Source: Paramecium octaurelia (Eukaryota; Ciliophora; Oligohymenophorea; Peniculida; Parameciidae). Taken from it: a DNA stretch of 64,000 nucleotides. Below, in pieces: positions 47,747 through 58,794 of this stretch (position 1 is its first letter; each line of letters opens with the position of its first letter). Under the pieces are notes generated by a model. The model saw only the letters and a program-made list of their open reading frames with translations. It was not told the origin of the DNA and did not search any database. The position numbers and the translations under genes are program-made. The stretch spans positions 1 through 64,000 of the forward strand of contig CAJJDP010000161.1 of assembly GCA_905182995.1 (NCBI GenBank), in the 5' to 3' direction.

Positions 47747-50700
47747 TCAGATCATTCTCATAATTTAAGCAATTTCTTTTGATAAGATTTATAAGGAAGG
47801 CGTGACCACACTGACTATAGCTGCAATCATGGCAATGATAATGATGATAATCAGCATTTACCATGGGAATACAAAAATCAATGGTAATTATGTGAACAAA
47901 GTCTATTACAATGCCATGGATTGTCCAATAATAAATCCGACCATCAATCCAATAAAGCTGGAACTGAACACCAATGTGAATGCCTCCATAATATATACTG
48001 TAGTAATGGATAATTTAGTATTTCCAATTGCTCTAAGCACTGAGATCTCCTTAACCTATTCCAACATATTGGCAGACATCGACGTCATAAGACTGAAGAA
48101 TGACAACACCATAACAACACCTGTTAGGAAACTGAATATGATTTGAATTAGATTCTGACTTTGCTCAATGGATGTTTCGTAATCTCTGTAATCCCATATC
48201 TTAGCAGAGACTCCTTAAGCATCTATGTACTTTTTGAATTGACCATAAACAGTGTCGATGTTCCCAGAACTCGATACGGAAATGAGTAATCTTTTCATAG
48301 GGTAATTTTCAACAGCGTCAATCAAATTACCGCACAGCCTTCTGAATGTTGGCAAGGAGACGACCACATTTTATTCTTAAACACTTGGCAAACTACTAAA
48401 TTTAAGGGCAGGTGCTGAAGTGACTATTGAAGATGCTCTCATTTGATGATATTGACTGTATGTATTATTGTACACGACTAGAAGGAAAGTGCTGTCGATG
48501 TCGATTTTGATATTGAGTTAGTCAGCATAGCTGGTACCAATCATAGCACTTTGACTTCCTCGACTTGTATATAGTTATTCAACTGGATTCAATTTGCTAT
48601 TAATTTGATCCTCGACCTTCAGAAATTGATTGTATCCCATATCAAATAGAGTGTGTGAGACCCCCACGATCTTGGGTTTGAGTTGGTAAACTTAACCTAA
48701 ATGGGTCATGTATGCTGTTGAAAATCCAAGTTTCTGCATGTAACTATCCAGGGGATCAGTAACCCATGCGAAACTAGTGATGTTGCCTCCCAATTCTAAT
48801 ATTACTTGTTCGAATTCAAATGGCGGGAGATATCCATTGGAAGCAGTGATCTCAAGTTTGCAACCATGTTATTAAAGTGTCTAAGTGGCTTGGTTTTCAA
48901 TCTGCACACTCATACCAACAAAGATGAAAATCACAAAAGCTATGGATAAGGCATACATCAGTGCAGTTCTTCTATTTTTGATCTAAATAAAGAAATAAAA
49001 CTTATTTGTACCCTATGTGCAGCTAGATTCTTCAAGACCATAGTTTTCTTGGCTGAACTTGCCCAGAACAAGAATAGATACACAGTGAATCGTTCAGCAA
49101 GGTATTAAATATTGAATGCGAATATGACCAATCCTAATAACATACCACATAAAATGAAGAAGAATATAGATAACAACAATCCAATGTTGAATGACAATAA
49201 AGCCAAAGGCAAGAAGTAATAAACACAAATTCCAAACAACGAAGCTATTACTGCAAACTGGATTCTACCCCAAGGCAACGACTTACCTTCAAGATCGACT
49301 TCTATTTTCACTGCAGTTGATTTTGATCTGTTGATATCCAATGCAAAACTCAATTGCTTACTTAATGCTTCCTTTATGGGAACATAAGAACTCAGCAAGG
49401 GAATCAGCAATCCCAATCCGAGAGCCATAAATACTGCATTTGTTGTTGGAGTTGGTTCTATCTCAACTCCAATGGAGGCTTTGAGTGCACTACTGGCATA
49501 TAATAGAAATGGAATGGAAAGGATGATACCAGCTACTATAGCCGGCAACACATAACTCAATGCTTGAGTCAATACTATGAACACTACTCCCAACTTATTG
49601 AACCCTAATACTCTCAACACTCCCAAGTCGTAGGTCTTAGTCTCCACTGATATCAGCAACAAAGTATATAGGAGCAACACACTCAATAAAAACAATATCA
49701 CGATGATCATGTTTAATATGATACCCAAAAACAGTTAACCAAATCGAGAATCATACAATTGTTATAAGACCGGCAAATCCATATTGCATGGATAGACTCC
49801 CAAATCTCGTCTAATGTTACTTGCATAATTGGTGATCTTCCCTTGTATATTCTCGTAATTGCTATCCATGTAAATATCGAATCTGTCAGGAATATTGATT
49901 CTGATTTCATCAACGAATTCCTCAGGATTGGCTGTATACAAGGCCTTTAAAAATGGTTTATCCCATGACCAATAAGCAAGATTGTTAAAGAAGTGTTTGT
50001 GTTCTACAATTATCAATTTGTCAGCATCTCCATCTGGAAATTTACCATAGGTTGAATCCAACAACGCTTTGACTTAATACAAATAGAATCTTTAAGTGGC
50101 TTTCTTCAAATCTCCAAATTCTTGATTTAAAAATGTGTCATTATAGTTAGTTAAATTGAATTACCTACCAATCTACTCATAATAATTCTCTATGTAATAA
50201 GACCCATAAAAATCATAGAACTCCCCATATATCAGCATGTAATCTCCTACACTCAAATGATACGTTTCTGCTAACTTCCTACTAATAATCACTTCGGTCT
50301 CTTTTAATTCATCAAATGGATATTCCCAACCTAATCCAATATCCTCCTCTTTCAAAGTGTCAATCGCCACAAACTTTGCAGTTGGATGAGGCTATACTCC
50401 TCCACATCTCTGACCCAATTGCTACCCATCCCTCAAGTCATTAAAGTGGGCTTCGCTTCCGAATTCCTACCTTTTGGATAACAATTATTATGCTTTATTC
50501 ACAGACTAACTATTAATGATCATATTATACATTCTCACAATCTCCTGTCTTTTACAAATAAGTGAAGTTGACTTGCTATGTAATTCGAGGACTTGCTTAA
50601 CTTGCCCTCTCTGGTCCCAATACTTCCTTCACTCTGGTAAAGTTTAGGAAGTCAACTATTAGGTATCCTTGTTGTCTGGCCGAGTTACTATAGATGGACA

Positions 50701-50981
50701 TCAAATACTAAGGAGATTTCTCATGTTCCTCGCTTAAATAATTTGGATTTGCAGACAACCTAATCTCAAATTGCTAATTACACTATGTCTGATTATCCTG
50801 CTGGACCTTCAGCTGATTTTAAAAATATGAGAGGTGCTCTATCAATTATTGATTAACTAACTGCACTAGCTGCAACCACAATCAGAACACTAAAAAATGA
50901 TACGCAATATCCACAAGGTCTCCTTTTCAATTCGTACCATGATTGTCCTATCATGAATAACAAAGACGAACAGATAGACAT
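47747..50981 (-). CDS. Large FtsX/MacB-type permease, 1052 aa
   Basis: Multi-pass membrane protein of the ABC3 permease type (FtsX domain, as in LolC/E and MacB); no ATPase domain of its own. Start ATG 50979-50981, or in-frame 51033-51035 (+18 aa). Introns of 22, 25 and 29 nt leave exactly 1053 codons; stop TGA 47747-47749. TM1 lies near residues 25-45 (CVSFFSVLIVVAASAVSQS), followed by a long extracytoplasmic domain (LADTYH-like KLAETYHLSVGDYMLIYGE). The first FtsX core is at about 49130-49728 (MIIVILFLLSVLLLYTLLLI, DLGVLRVLGFNKLGVVFIVL). After extra TMs comes a second extracytoplasmic domain (SYADQLNIKIDIDSTFLLVV), and the second FtsX core ends the protein (KEISVLRAIGNTKLSITTVY, FSSSFIGLMVGFIIG). 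Two FtsX cores and two loops fit a fused permease dimer; the substrate is unknown. Confidence 0.85.
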
Positions 50982-51117
50982 CGAAGTACCTTAAGGAACT
51001 AGAGAGTCCTTTCTCTAAATAGGTTAAGGCTGCATTTATAATTAATTATTAATATAAAAGTTTGCACAAGAATTCTTGTAATCGAATGAATTATTAAATT
51101 TCAACTCTATTATTAAA

Positions 51118-51369
51118 ATGGACATTTCAACGCTTAAAAAATAGAATACTTACTCAATTTTTATCATCAATCCCAATATTCCTTTAACTCTCTCCAGCAC
51201 ATTATAAATCAACTTATTGAATTAATAAGCTATCAGTCAGTAATCATACCATTATTGATATTCTACCAGGTAGTCACCCCCTTTAAGGAATTCTAATTAC
51301 CTATTGATGAGAATATAATTCTATTATTATCAACACATATTTTTTGGAGATATGGAGACACTTAATTGA
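51118..51369 (+). CDS. Possible small gene, 73 aa, one intron
   Basis: ATG 51118-51120 (MDISTLKKQNTYSIFIINPN). A possible 30-nt GTA...CAG intron removes the only in-frame TGA, and the frame then runs to TGA 51367-51369 (SNYLLMRIQFYYYQHIFFGD). No known domain. It sits in the gap between the divergent FtsX and CWC16 genes and may be chance. Confidence 0.3.
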
Positions 51370-51462
51370 TTGAGATTAAGCAGAAGAGTTTTTAGCTATG
51401 ATTAAGAGATATCAAAACAAATTTAATGGTTTGTAGTTATTAATAAATATAAATATTTAATA

Positions 51463-52491
51463 ATGAGTACATTAGCAGCTGCGAGGGCAGATAATTTTTA
51501 CTTTGGACCTAATTATGATCCAAATGGAGTAATAGATTAATTCTAAAGAAGGGTAGTTTGAAATATTAGAGAAGAATGAAACTCAAAGGAAAGCGAAAGC
51601 CTTCGAGACTGGATTAATATAAAATAAAAAGCGGTCCCAAAATCAGGTTTGAAACTCCATTCCATGTTAAATGCTTGAAATGCGGGCATATGATAGCGAA
51701 AGGTGTAAGATTTAATGCTGCAAAGAGAGAAGGTATAAATTGTAATGATTTGCTAGTGGGTAAATTTCATAGTACGACAATATTGTAATTCTCGATGCTG
51801 TGTCCCTCTTGCAAAAACACAATAGTTTGCAAGACTGACCCTGAGAACTGCGATTACAATTATACGGAAGGAGCTGTGAAATGGGTAGAAGATTGTTGAT
51901 TATGAGTTTAGTTAAGCACCGAGAAGGCCACAGACATGGAATTCATACCTGATCCTGAGTAGAAGATCAAGGAGCAATCGAATGCGATGTATAAATTGGA
52001 GGCCGAGGTTGAGAAGGTCAAAAAAAATAATTTGGCTCCCGTTCTAGAGGACTTGCAAAAATATCGTTTGGTATGTAGTTGATATATGGAAGGAAAACTG
52101 GAAGGATGATTTTGGGATGAATTAGATGTTGAGAAGGAAATTAAAAGAAGATAAGAAAAAAGATGCTATAATAGAGGAAGAAAGGAATAGGGTTAAAAAC
52201 TTTGGGTTACCAATGGAGGATTTAACCAAGTCTGAACTTGTAAATATGAGCATTTAAATAAATTAGAGAGAAATTAAGGAGGTCAAATTCCATTAGTCAA
52301 ATAGCAGAAAGTAACAGAGGGAAAAACGATAGGAAATTATGAATCAAAGCATACTGCCTAGTGGTAGGTTGGATTCACAATAGCAAAAGAAATTGGAGCA
52401 GTTGAATTAGAAAATAAGTCAATTGCCAGCTGCTACACGAAAGATATTCAAATAGCAAATTATGTCTAAGAAAAACAATTTTTAATTTTGA
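51463..52491 (+). CDS. CWC16/YJU2-family splicing factor (CCDC130-like), 312 aa
   Basis: Nuclear spliceosome-associated protein. ATG 51463-51465 (MSTLAAARADNFYFGPNYDP), TGA 52489-52491. Introns of 17 (51553-51569), 24, 27 and 22 nt (52071-52092, ending AAG) leave exactly 313 codons. The family core is clear: PKIRFETPFHVKCLKCGHMI, AKGVRFNAAKREVG, FHSTTILQFSMLCPSCKNTI, KTDPENCDYNYTEGA, with the two Cys pairs of its zinc site. The rest is the usual charged helical tail (EAEVEKVKKN, MLRRKLKEDKKKDA). The first intron would be unusually short. The AAG acceptor in the last could also be a 34-nt variant that keeps the frame. Confidence 0.85.
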
Positions 52492-52526
52492 AGGATTTAT
52501 AATTAATAATTATATATTTTGTAAAG

Positions 52527-53122
52527 ATGAGCAAGAGTCGTCATAGTTCAATGCATAAGCTTACGGGTCCTCCTCAGATCGTTATGTTTGATGGAGAAGA
52601 ATCAAGATTTCAAAAAAGAATTTTCAGAGGTTTTAAGTTCTGTATTATTAAGAGCATTCGACTGATAAAATAAAATTTTGTTGGGAGCAATCTCCTATTC
52701 ACAAAACGAATGATTTCAATTTCTAAAAAGTCAATTATGTTGATCAAAAGGATATGGATGTCCATGTTCGTAATAGTTATCAGTTGCCATAAATTTATAA
52801 GCGTAAAAATCAACTATACAATGAATGCTTTGTTGTATCTCCCCAATTAACTGCAGGTTCATCGATCATGTATATTTTAGAATCGGAGTAAAAGTTTGGG
52901 AAATATGCCAAACGATACACTTAGGATTCAGACATATTTTCACTCAAAATTCCAATGGAAAAATAGTACTCTCAGCACTCATCTGCATATGGGCAGTTCT
53001 ACTTCCAACCAGAATTTAAGCTAACTAAAACTAAACCTGTTTTCAAATATCACACAGCAAAAAGTCAAATTCTTGGCAACTCCAGACTACAATATATTAA
53101 ATTAAGGCAGGAAATGGATTGA
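52527..53122 (+). CDS. Hypothetical protein, 190 aa
   Basis: ATG 52527-52529 (MSKSRHSSMHKLTGPPQIVM), TGA 53120-53122. One 23-nt intron (52630-52652, GTT...AAG) is needed to keep the frame, giving exactly 191 codons. Basic and Tyr/Gln-rich, no membrane segment, no domain I know (EHSTDKIKFCWEQSPIHKTN, KFGKYAKRYTQDSDIFSLKI). Only 35 bp after the CWC16 stop. Confidence 0.65.
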
Positions 53123-53445
53123 TCCTTCTATGTTATAAATATGCATATAAATTAGTGTTAATTAATTAATTTTCGAATAATTAATATGAGGAAGAATAAA
53201 ATTTAAATCTTTTATCTTCAAAGATACATAAATTCTAATTAATTATTGCATTTTCTTCGTTGTCGTGCTTGGGATTTACTCCCACTCTACTCTCTCATAC
53301 TATTTTAATCATTATTCCTACACCGGGGTTGTCTCTTAATTACGGATATTTGATTTCACCCAAGAAAAATTATTCAACTTTTTAAAAGAAAGAAAAACCT
53401 CGGGTCATTTACATTTAACAAAAAACATAAACAAATTATTCAAAG
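53123..53445. other. Convergent spacer, no gene seen
   Basis: 323 bp between the stop of the 190-aa hypothetical gene (+) and the stop of the myristoylation-candidate gene (-). Slightly less AT-rich near 53270-53330, but no tRNA or other RNA recognised. Confidence 0.45.
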
Positions 53446-53838
53446 TCAATTATAAGGACTTGGTTTTCTTCTCTTAAAGAGAGTACTTTCTTCGAGAGAA
53501 AACAAAATTGGAACTTTTCGTTATTGATTATACAATTTATCAAAGACAACTAAATATCGTTTTAAGTTGTCTTATTTATGTTGCTAAGCATGCACATGTC
53601 TCAATACTTGGTCTCTGTGCTATTAATCAATTGCTGCTTATTGTGGATTATTAAGAAGCTCATCAGTTGCTAATAAATCGACTTCACTTTATTATGAATC
53701 ATTGTCTGGTGATTTTTCTAATATCTTGTTGTCATCTGTTCTGATACTGATTGGAGGTAGAGATTGTTAATTGCTGATAGTAAGATCTTATTGTTAGTAA
53801 GTATTTGATTGCGTTTTTTTAGAATGGCAAACTCCCAT
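53446..53838 (-). CDS. Small protein with N-myristoylation/palmitoylation motif, 130 aa
   Basis: Intron-free: ATG 53836-53838 to TGA 53446-53448, 131 codons. It begins MGVCHSKKTQ, matching the N-myristoylation rule (Gly2, Ser6, Lys7) with an adjacent Cys4 for palmitoylation, so peripheral membrane attachment is likely. The rest is polar and helical (SQQSEVDLLATDELLNNPQQ, DNLKRYLVVFDKLYNQQRKV). No enzyme domain. The family is unknown. Confidence 0.6.
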
Positions 53839-53989
53839 TATGAAAGTAAGGAGACTTCTAATTAATTAAATTATTTTTGAATATATCACAAGACTATCCA
53901 TTTAACTTCTAAATCATACTAATAACAAAAGATACGGCTTATAATCGCCACGTCTCCTTAATTTCATAACACTCATATAATAAATATGA

Positions 53990-54550
53990 TAATTGTAGAA
54001 TTTGCTCTAAATATATTTGATTATTAAATCCAGAGCCTAAAAATTCCAAAGTTTTATTAGTTATTCAAATTCTCTCTCATTTTAACTTAATTTATCGAAA
54101 AAATAATAGAACTAACAACACATAGGAACAAACTTATAAAATGTGGAAAATAAAGCTCCTTATCGATTTCTACAATTAGAACACAAATATATGCCTGATG
54201 AATTTCGATATTCTCTAAGGAAATACGGGGGAATCAATCATTATGAGACAATATTCTAATTTGCAACAATGGAGCCATTTTATGGATGAAATGAAAATCA
54301 AAGGAATGTAAATAAGCAATCTCAGAATTACTACATTAATGTTCGGTAAACTGTGAAATTGTTTGAAATTAAATTCAATACTAAATGTTAGAACTCAACA
54401 AAATTTCAAAAAGCTAATACATTAATTTAGTAGCAAATAGGAAGGTTACGATTAATTGGAAAACTCTCAATAGACGACTCTTTAGATTAACTCTTAACAA
54501 TAAGAAATTTGTATCCTATTACTTAGTACGAATTGATCAAGTCTATTTGA
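53990..54550 (+). pseudogene. Coding-like ORF interrupted by one in-frame TGA
   Basis: The frame is open from 53990 and reads coding-like from about 54120: YRFLQLEHKYMPDEFRYSLR, KYGGINHYETIFQFATMEPF. It meets TGA at 54287-54289 and continues in the same frame with INVRQTVKLFEIKFNTK and LIGKLSIDDSLDQLLTIRN to TGA 54548-54550. First ATG at 54191. No intron removes the inner TGA. Probably a recent pseudogene; family not recognised. Confidence 0.4.
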
Positions 54551-54712
54551 ATATGAGTTAATATAAAAAAGTGAATTTAATTCTAATAAATTCTAGTATT
54601 AAAAAGTGATTTATCAATCCATGAGTAAGATGTGATCTATTTTGGCTGTAATGTTAATAATTTATATAATTGCTATTGTATTTAGAAATAGATTGATATA
54701 TCAAAATAGATA

Positions 54713-56088
54713 TCATCTTTTTAATAAATTTTCTTTTTAAATTTAAAAGCTCTGTTGTTGCATATTCAAAACTTAATGAATATTGTAGGTTCTATTCAAT
54801 GGGTTGTATTTATTATTAGAATATCTTTCAAAACTTTGTTCTTTCTTATCAAAGATTTCTAGGATGGTTTCTTTCCATCTGCTCTTTTGATTTGATCTTT
54901 ATTGCGAGATTGAGCTTTCTTTAAGTCTACTCTTTTTATCACTTTCGTTCAACTTATTCCAAATTTCGTTGGTTCTGTCATTCTTAACAGGACTGAACTT
55001 CTGTTAGAATGTCATCATTTTGGAATCTGAAGTTAATCTCTCTTCTGTCTATTAGGATAGAGATTAAATTCGAATTAGCTATCTTTGGGATGACAAGAGT
55101 AAGGATTTCTATTCATGCACACATATTTTACTATTTACAGAGATTGAGATGGGGCAGTCATAATTTTTTCAATTTCAATTAAGAATTTGCTCAAATCTTC
55201 AGGAAAGCCCTTTAAGTTCTTTAGTTCCTCCTGATACTTAGCCATCAATTGAATTTATGTTTCCTTGAGATATTCCGAATACAAATACATATTCATTCTC
55301 TTGCTTTTGGATTTCCAACAATTGTTAGGTTTCCAGCGCATTGACTTCATTAATGAGACTATTCTTTTTTGATTCCAAAGCAAGTATTTACTAATTAAGA
55401 TAGATAGCATTACTTTTTGAAATTCTTGGCTGATCTCATCTCTTGTAGATTAGCACTTCTATTGGAATTGGAATTTCTGATCTTGGATGTCTCTGATGGA
55501 TTCGAACTTGTTCTTAAAACTTTTGTCCAATCTCTCCAAATATAATTGTACTCTTTCATTCAAGGCAGGAGTCATTTCATTTTTATTTGCCATTGATTCT
55601 TTGATTTTCTTGATATCCTTGACTTCAGTGACTTCCTTGGGCTGGTCTACTTTTTGAAATTATAAGTTGTTGACATATTTATCTTTGGATTCAAATTTTT
55701 AGATCTAAGAATCATTAGCAATATCAGCAGCAAAGTTGGCTTTAGATTCTCGAATAGTTTCAGATTATTTTAGATCGAAATCGATCTCCAAATTGTGCTC
55801 TTCCTAATTCTATTCGATGAGTGGAATGATGATCTCTTTGATCACGTATTGAATGGCCTCAATTGTGTCTGGATCAAGGTGGGTTTCGTATTGACATTTG
55901 GAACAGATGGCCACTTTCACAATATCTTGAGACTCTGGGTTCTGCTGTTGAGATTGCAAATAATTGTAGGCTAAACAAACGAGACAGAACTTGTGATCAC
56001 AATCCAATTTGACATAATTGTCAGGAGTTGTTTGACATTAAGAGCAGGCCACTTCGAAGTTCGTGTCGCTGTCTTGTGTTTCATTCAT
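54713..56088 (-). CDS. RING-finger coiled-coil protein, 434 aa
   Basis: Probable E3 ubiquitin ligase. ATG 56086-56088 (MNETQDSDTNFEVACSQCQT), TGA 54713-54715. Three introns (23 nt TAG; 25 nt ending AAG at 55264-55288; 23 nt TAG) leave exactly 435 codons. The N-terminal RING has C..C (CSQCQ), C.H..C..C (CDHKFCLVC) and a last C..C (CSKCQ). A long coiled coil follows (about residues 110-330; LALESKKNSLINEVNALETQ, QIQLMAKYQEELKNLK), then a basic Ser/Lys-rich tail (IWNKLNESDKKSRLKE). The RING-plus-coiled-coil layout is TRIM-like without a visible B-box. The start lies 38 bp downstream of the SmE stop on the same strand. Confidence 0.8.
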
Positions 56089-56126
56089 TTTTAAATTTAA
56101 TATATATAAAATATGAAAGCATTAAC

Positions 56127-56470
56127 TCATAATTTAACATCCCTAATATATTAGCTTAAAATAATACTCCAAAGTCCTCACTAGAACAATGTTTTCTCCC
56201 TTCAAAAGGATTTTCCCCAATTCCTTGGTTGCCTTCGTCTTGCGGTCGTATTCCACAGCCCTGTCCAACACCAAATTCAAGTACTCGTCAAAACCCTAAA
56301 AAAAGGTAGAAGCTCAACTAAATTACGGCCAATTTGCCTTGAATACGAAGATTGTCATTTTCCACCAGCCAAATCTCCAGTTGAGTTTTCTCTGTAAACA
56401 ATGTGAAGAAGGCATGGAGTGGCTGTGTTATTTTCTTCTATGGCTTTCTTTAATACGGGGGATGTTGCAT
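56127..56470 (-). CDS. SNRPE: Small nuclear ribonucleoprotein SmE, 95 aa
   Basis: Core spliceosomal Sm-ring subunit. ATG 56468-56470 ([20 protein letters not shown]); introns of 31 and 25 nt; TGA 56127-56129; exactly 96 codons, close to the usual about 92. Sm1 motif: [20 protein letters not shown] then [17 protein letters not shown]. Sm2 motif: [20 protein letters not shown]. If the last intron is retained the frame meets no TGA and reads into the downstream RING gene at its start codon. Divergent from the EFHC-like gene with 21 bp between start codons. Confidence 0.94.
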
Positions 56471-56491
56471 ATCTTAATTTAATTAATTAAA
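56471..56491. promoter_or_regulatory. 21-bp bidirectional spacer between SmE and EFHC-like start codons
   Basis: Only 21 bp (ATCTTAATTTAATTAATTAAA) separate the two divergent ATGs. Both transcription starts must lie in or at the edges of this AT-only stretch or inside the opposite gene. Confidence 0.5.
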
Positions 56492-58285
56492 ATGGCTTCA
56501 GCTTTTCCTAAATTGCCAGGTTTTGTGCCCACCCAAGAATTAGATGTAACACCCCCATTTATCATCATAAGAAACCCAACTTCAGAAAGGTCTCGGCTGT
56601 CAAACAAGATCAAAACAGAGAAATCGTAACTAAATTGAAATTCTAATCTTTTTTTATAGAAACAACTGCCAAATAAAGAATACCCAGTACCTCGCAAATT
56701 ACCAACACAAGTACCCTCTCAAACAGGAATGTTCAACCCCGATTACTTAAGCACAACTCATGCCATGCATTTACCAAAGGTATGTCTTCTAATCAGTTAC
56801 ATCCCCTAAGAATTCCAACAATGATTCAGAAGAGCTCTACCAACCAAGTTGGGTCAAAATGGACAGACACGTCCTCAGATTCAGTGGCTTCTTCAAAGAA
56901 GCTGTCGTTGAGTCAGCCCTAGAAAACTACAGAATTCGCAAACTAACCATATTTTACTACTTGGAAGACCATTCAATCAGCATTACCGAACCCAAACAAG
57001 AAAATAGCGGTGTTCCTTAAGGAGCATTCCTTAAAAGATAGAAAGTAAAAACAGCTCCCTAAGCATATTTAAGGTTTTGAGGGCTGATGGTTCAAAAACA
57101 TTCATCATCCCAGAAGATTTCAGAATCAATTAGGACATTGAGATATTTGGCAAAACAATTCGACTTTATGATTGCGATCAATACACAAGAGAATTTTATG
57201 AGGTTTCCTTATTGTCCTAAATTTCTTATAGGGAATTGGACAACCTCAAGAACAATCCTTCAGTCCTTAATCAGACTCATTTGAAACAAAGACCATGACT
57301 AAGTATATTCCCCAAAAGGATACTGTCATGAAAGACTACCTGGAACATAAATTAGGAGGAGGAAGAGTTACATCTCAAAAGCAATTCCTAGAAAACGATA
57401 GGAAGGTATTAGGATTCATCCCTACTCAAGGTTCTTAAATTCTACGTGTTCTCTGATATTGAATATGTCTTACATTACTATCTGGCTGATGATACCATTG
57501 AAATAAAGGAGATTAATTCAGCCAACTCAGGAAGAGTTCCATTCCCCATGATGTTGAGAAGGTAGAAATTACCCAGGAAGTTCTCTCTCAATCAACCTGG
57601 ATAAACATATGCTGAAGATTTCATTAGGCCTCAGGATATTCAATTTGGATAGCCATTGATAATTTACAATAGAAAATTTGCAATTCAAGGTTGCGATCCC
57701 TTCACAAGATATTATTATTAAGAAAAATTCAATGTTGATTTTCCTTTGGGAGGCCAAGAAGAATAATAAATGGAATAAAGATCAAGTATTGGTTATTACT
57801 AATTTATTTAGACATTATCATTCCTCCTCATAATGGCATTGGGGATGAACAAGATTCTTTAGGATACATTTACAGACTGTAGCCTAAACCACCCAAAAAA
57901 GATTTCTTTAAATGGGTTGACAATCAAGTCAATCTGAGATTTTTGGCCATGTTCAACACTACAAAACCCGAAGATAAAGACAGGTATTATATTGAATTTA
58001 GCTTTAGAGTTTTCGTCATAACTTATTTTCTAAATGATGATAGCCTTTTAGTTTATGAACCAACTGTTAGAAATTCTGGTATGTTTCTAAATCATTAATT
58101 TGATAGGCATTCCAGATGGCAAATTCTTGGAGAAAAGAAAATACAAAAACGCTAATAATAATAATGAGTTTTTCTCGCCCAAAGATTTAATTGTAGGCAA
58201 CGAAGTTTAGATCAATGGTTGGAAATTCTAATTACTTGATTGTGATGAGTTCACTAAAAAGTGGTATGCTGATAATTTTAAATGA
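56492..58285 (+). CDS. EFHC-like DM10-domain ciliary protein, 513 aa
   Basis: Homologue of EFHC1/Rib72, inner-junction proteins of axonemal doublet microtubules (family knowledge). ATG 56492-56494 (MASAFPKLPGFVPTQELD). Nine introns (26, 34, 31, 29, 29, 25, 26, 24, 28 nt), four ending AAG, leave exactly 514 codons to TGA 58283-58285. Three DM10 domains at about 90-200, 255-365 and 410-513: HVLRFSGFFKEAV ... FLKRQKVLRADG ... IFGKTIRLYDCDQYTREFY; LKFYVFSDIE ... FAIQGCDPFTRYYY; NLRFLAMFNTT ... WKFQLLDCDEFTKKWY. The C-terminal EF-hand region of EFHC1 is absent. Consistent with a ciliated cell. Confidence 0.92.
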
Positions 58286-58794
58286 CATTCATCTATATAT
58301 ATTTAAAAATAATGATAACCAAATTAAATATTATGAATAACTTCGTTTTTGGCTTCTTGGCTTTTTGGCCTTTAATGAGTTCAAACGGAAAAATAATCAA
58401 ATTATACTTACTATTAGATTTTAAAAATTATTGAATATTAAATCTGCAACTCTGTAAATGAACTTAACATCATATAAATATCTTGTAAGAGATACATAAT
58501 CTTTTCTATCCCGAGTTCACCTTCTATGCACTCTACTTGTTACATAGGGATTTCCTATTGACACAGTTTTTATCAACAGCAATTTTATCGCTCAAATGCA
58601 AACTAATAATTTCAATAGATTAAAAACTTGTTTGATAATCATATATGCATTTATATATATAAAAATCATAATATATTTTTAGACATGCAAACTAAGAATT
58701 CTCATTCTTGGATATCTTAGTATAATATTTAATTAGTTGTTTATTCAAAAATGAATTTGGATATTAAAATATTTTAAATTATCTTAAATGTAGC
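58286..58794. other. Convergent spacer, no gene seen
   Basis: 509 bp of AT-rich sequence between the EFHC-like stop (+) and the stop of the kinase gene (-); no domain or RNA gene recognised. Confidence 0.5.

Noticed and set aside
53230-53345. Possible tRNA or structured RNA in a slightly less AT-rich patch
   Set aside because: No T-loop consensus, acceptor stem or clover-leaf pairing could be found by eye.
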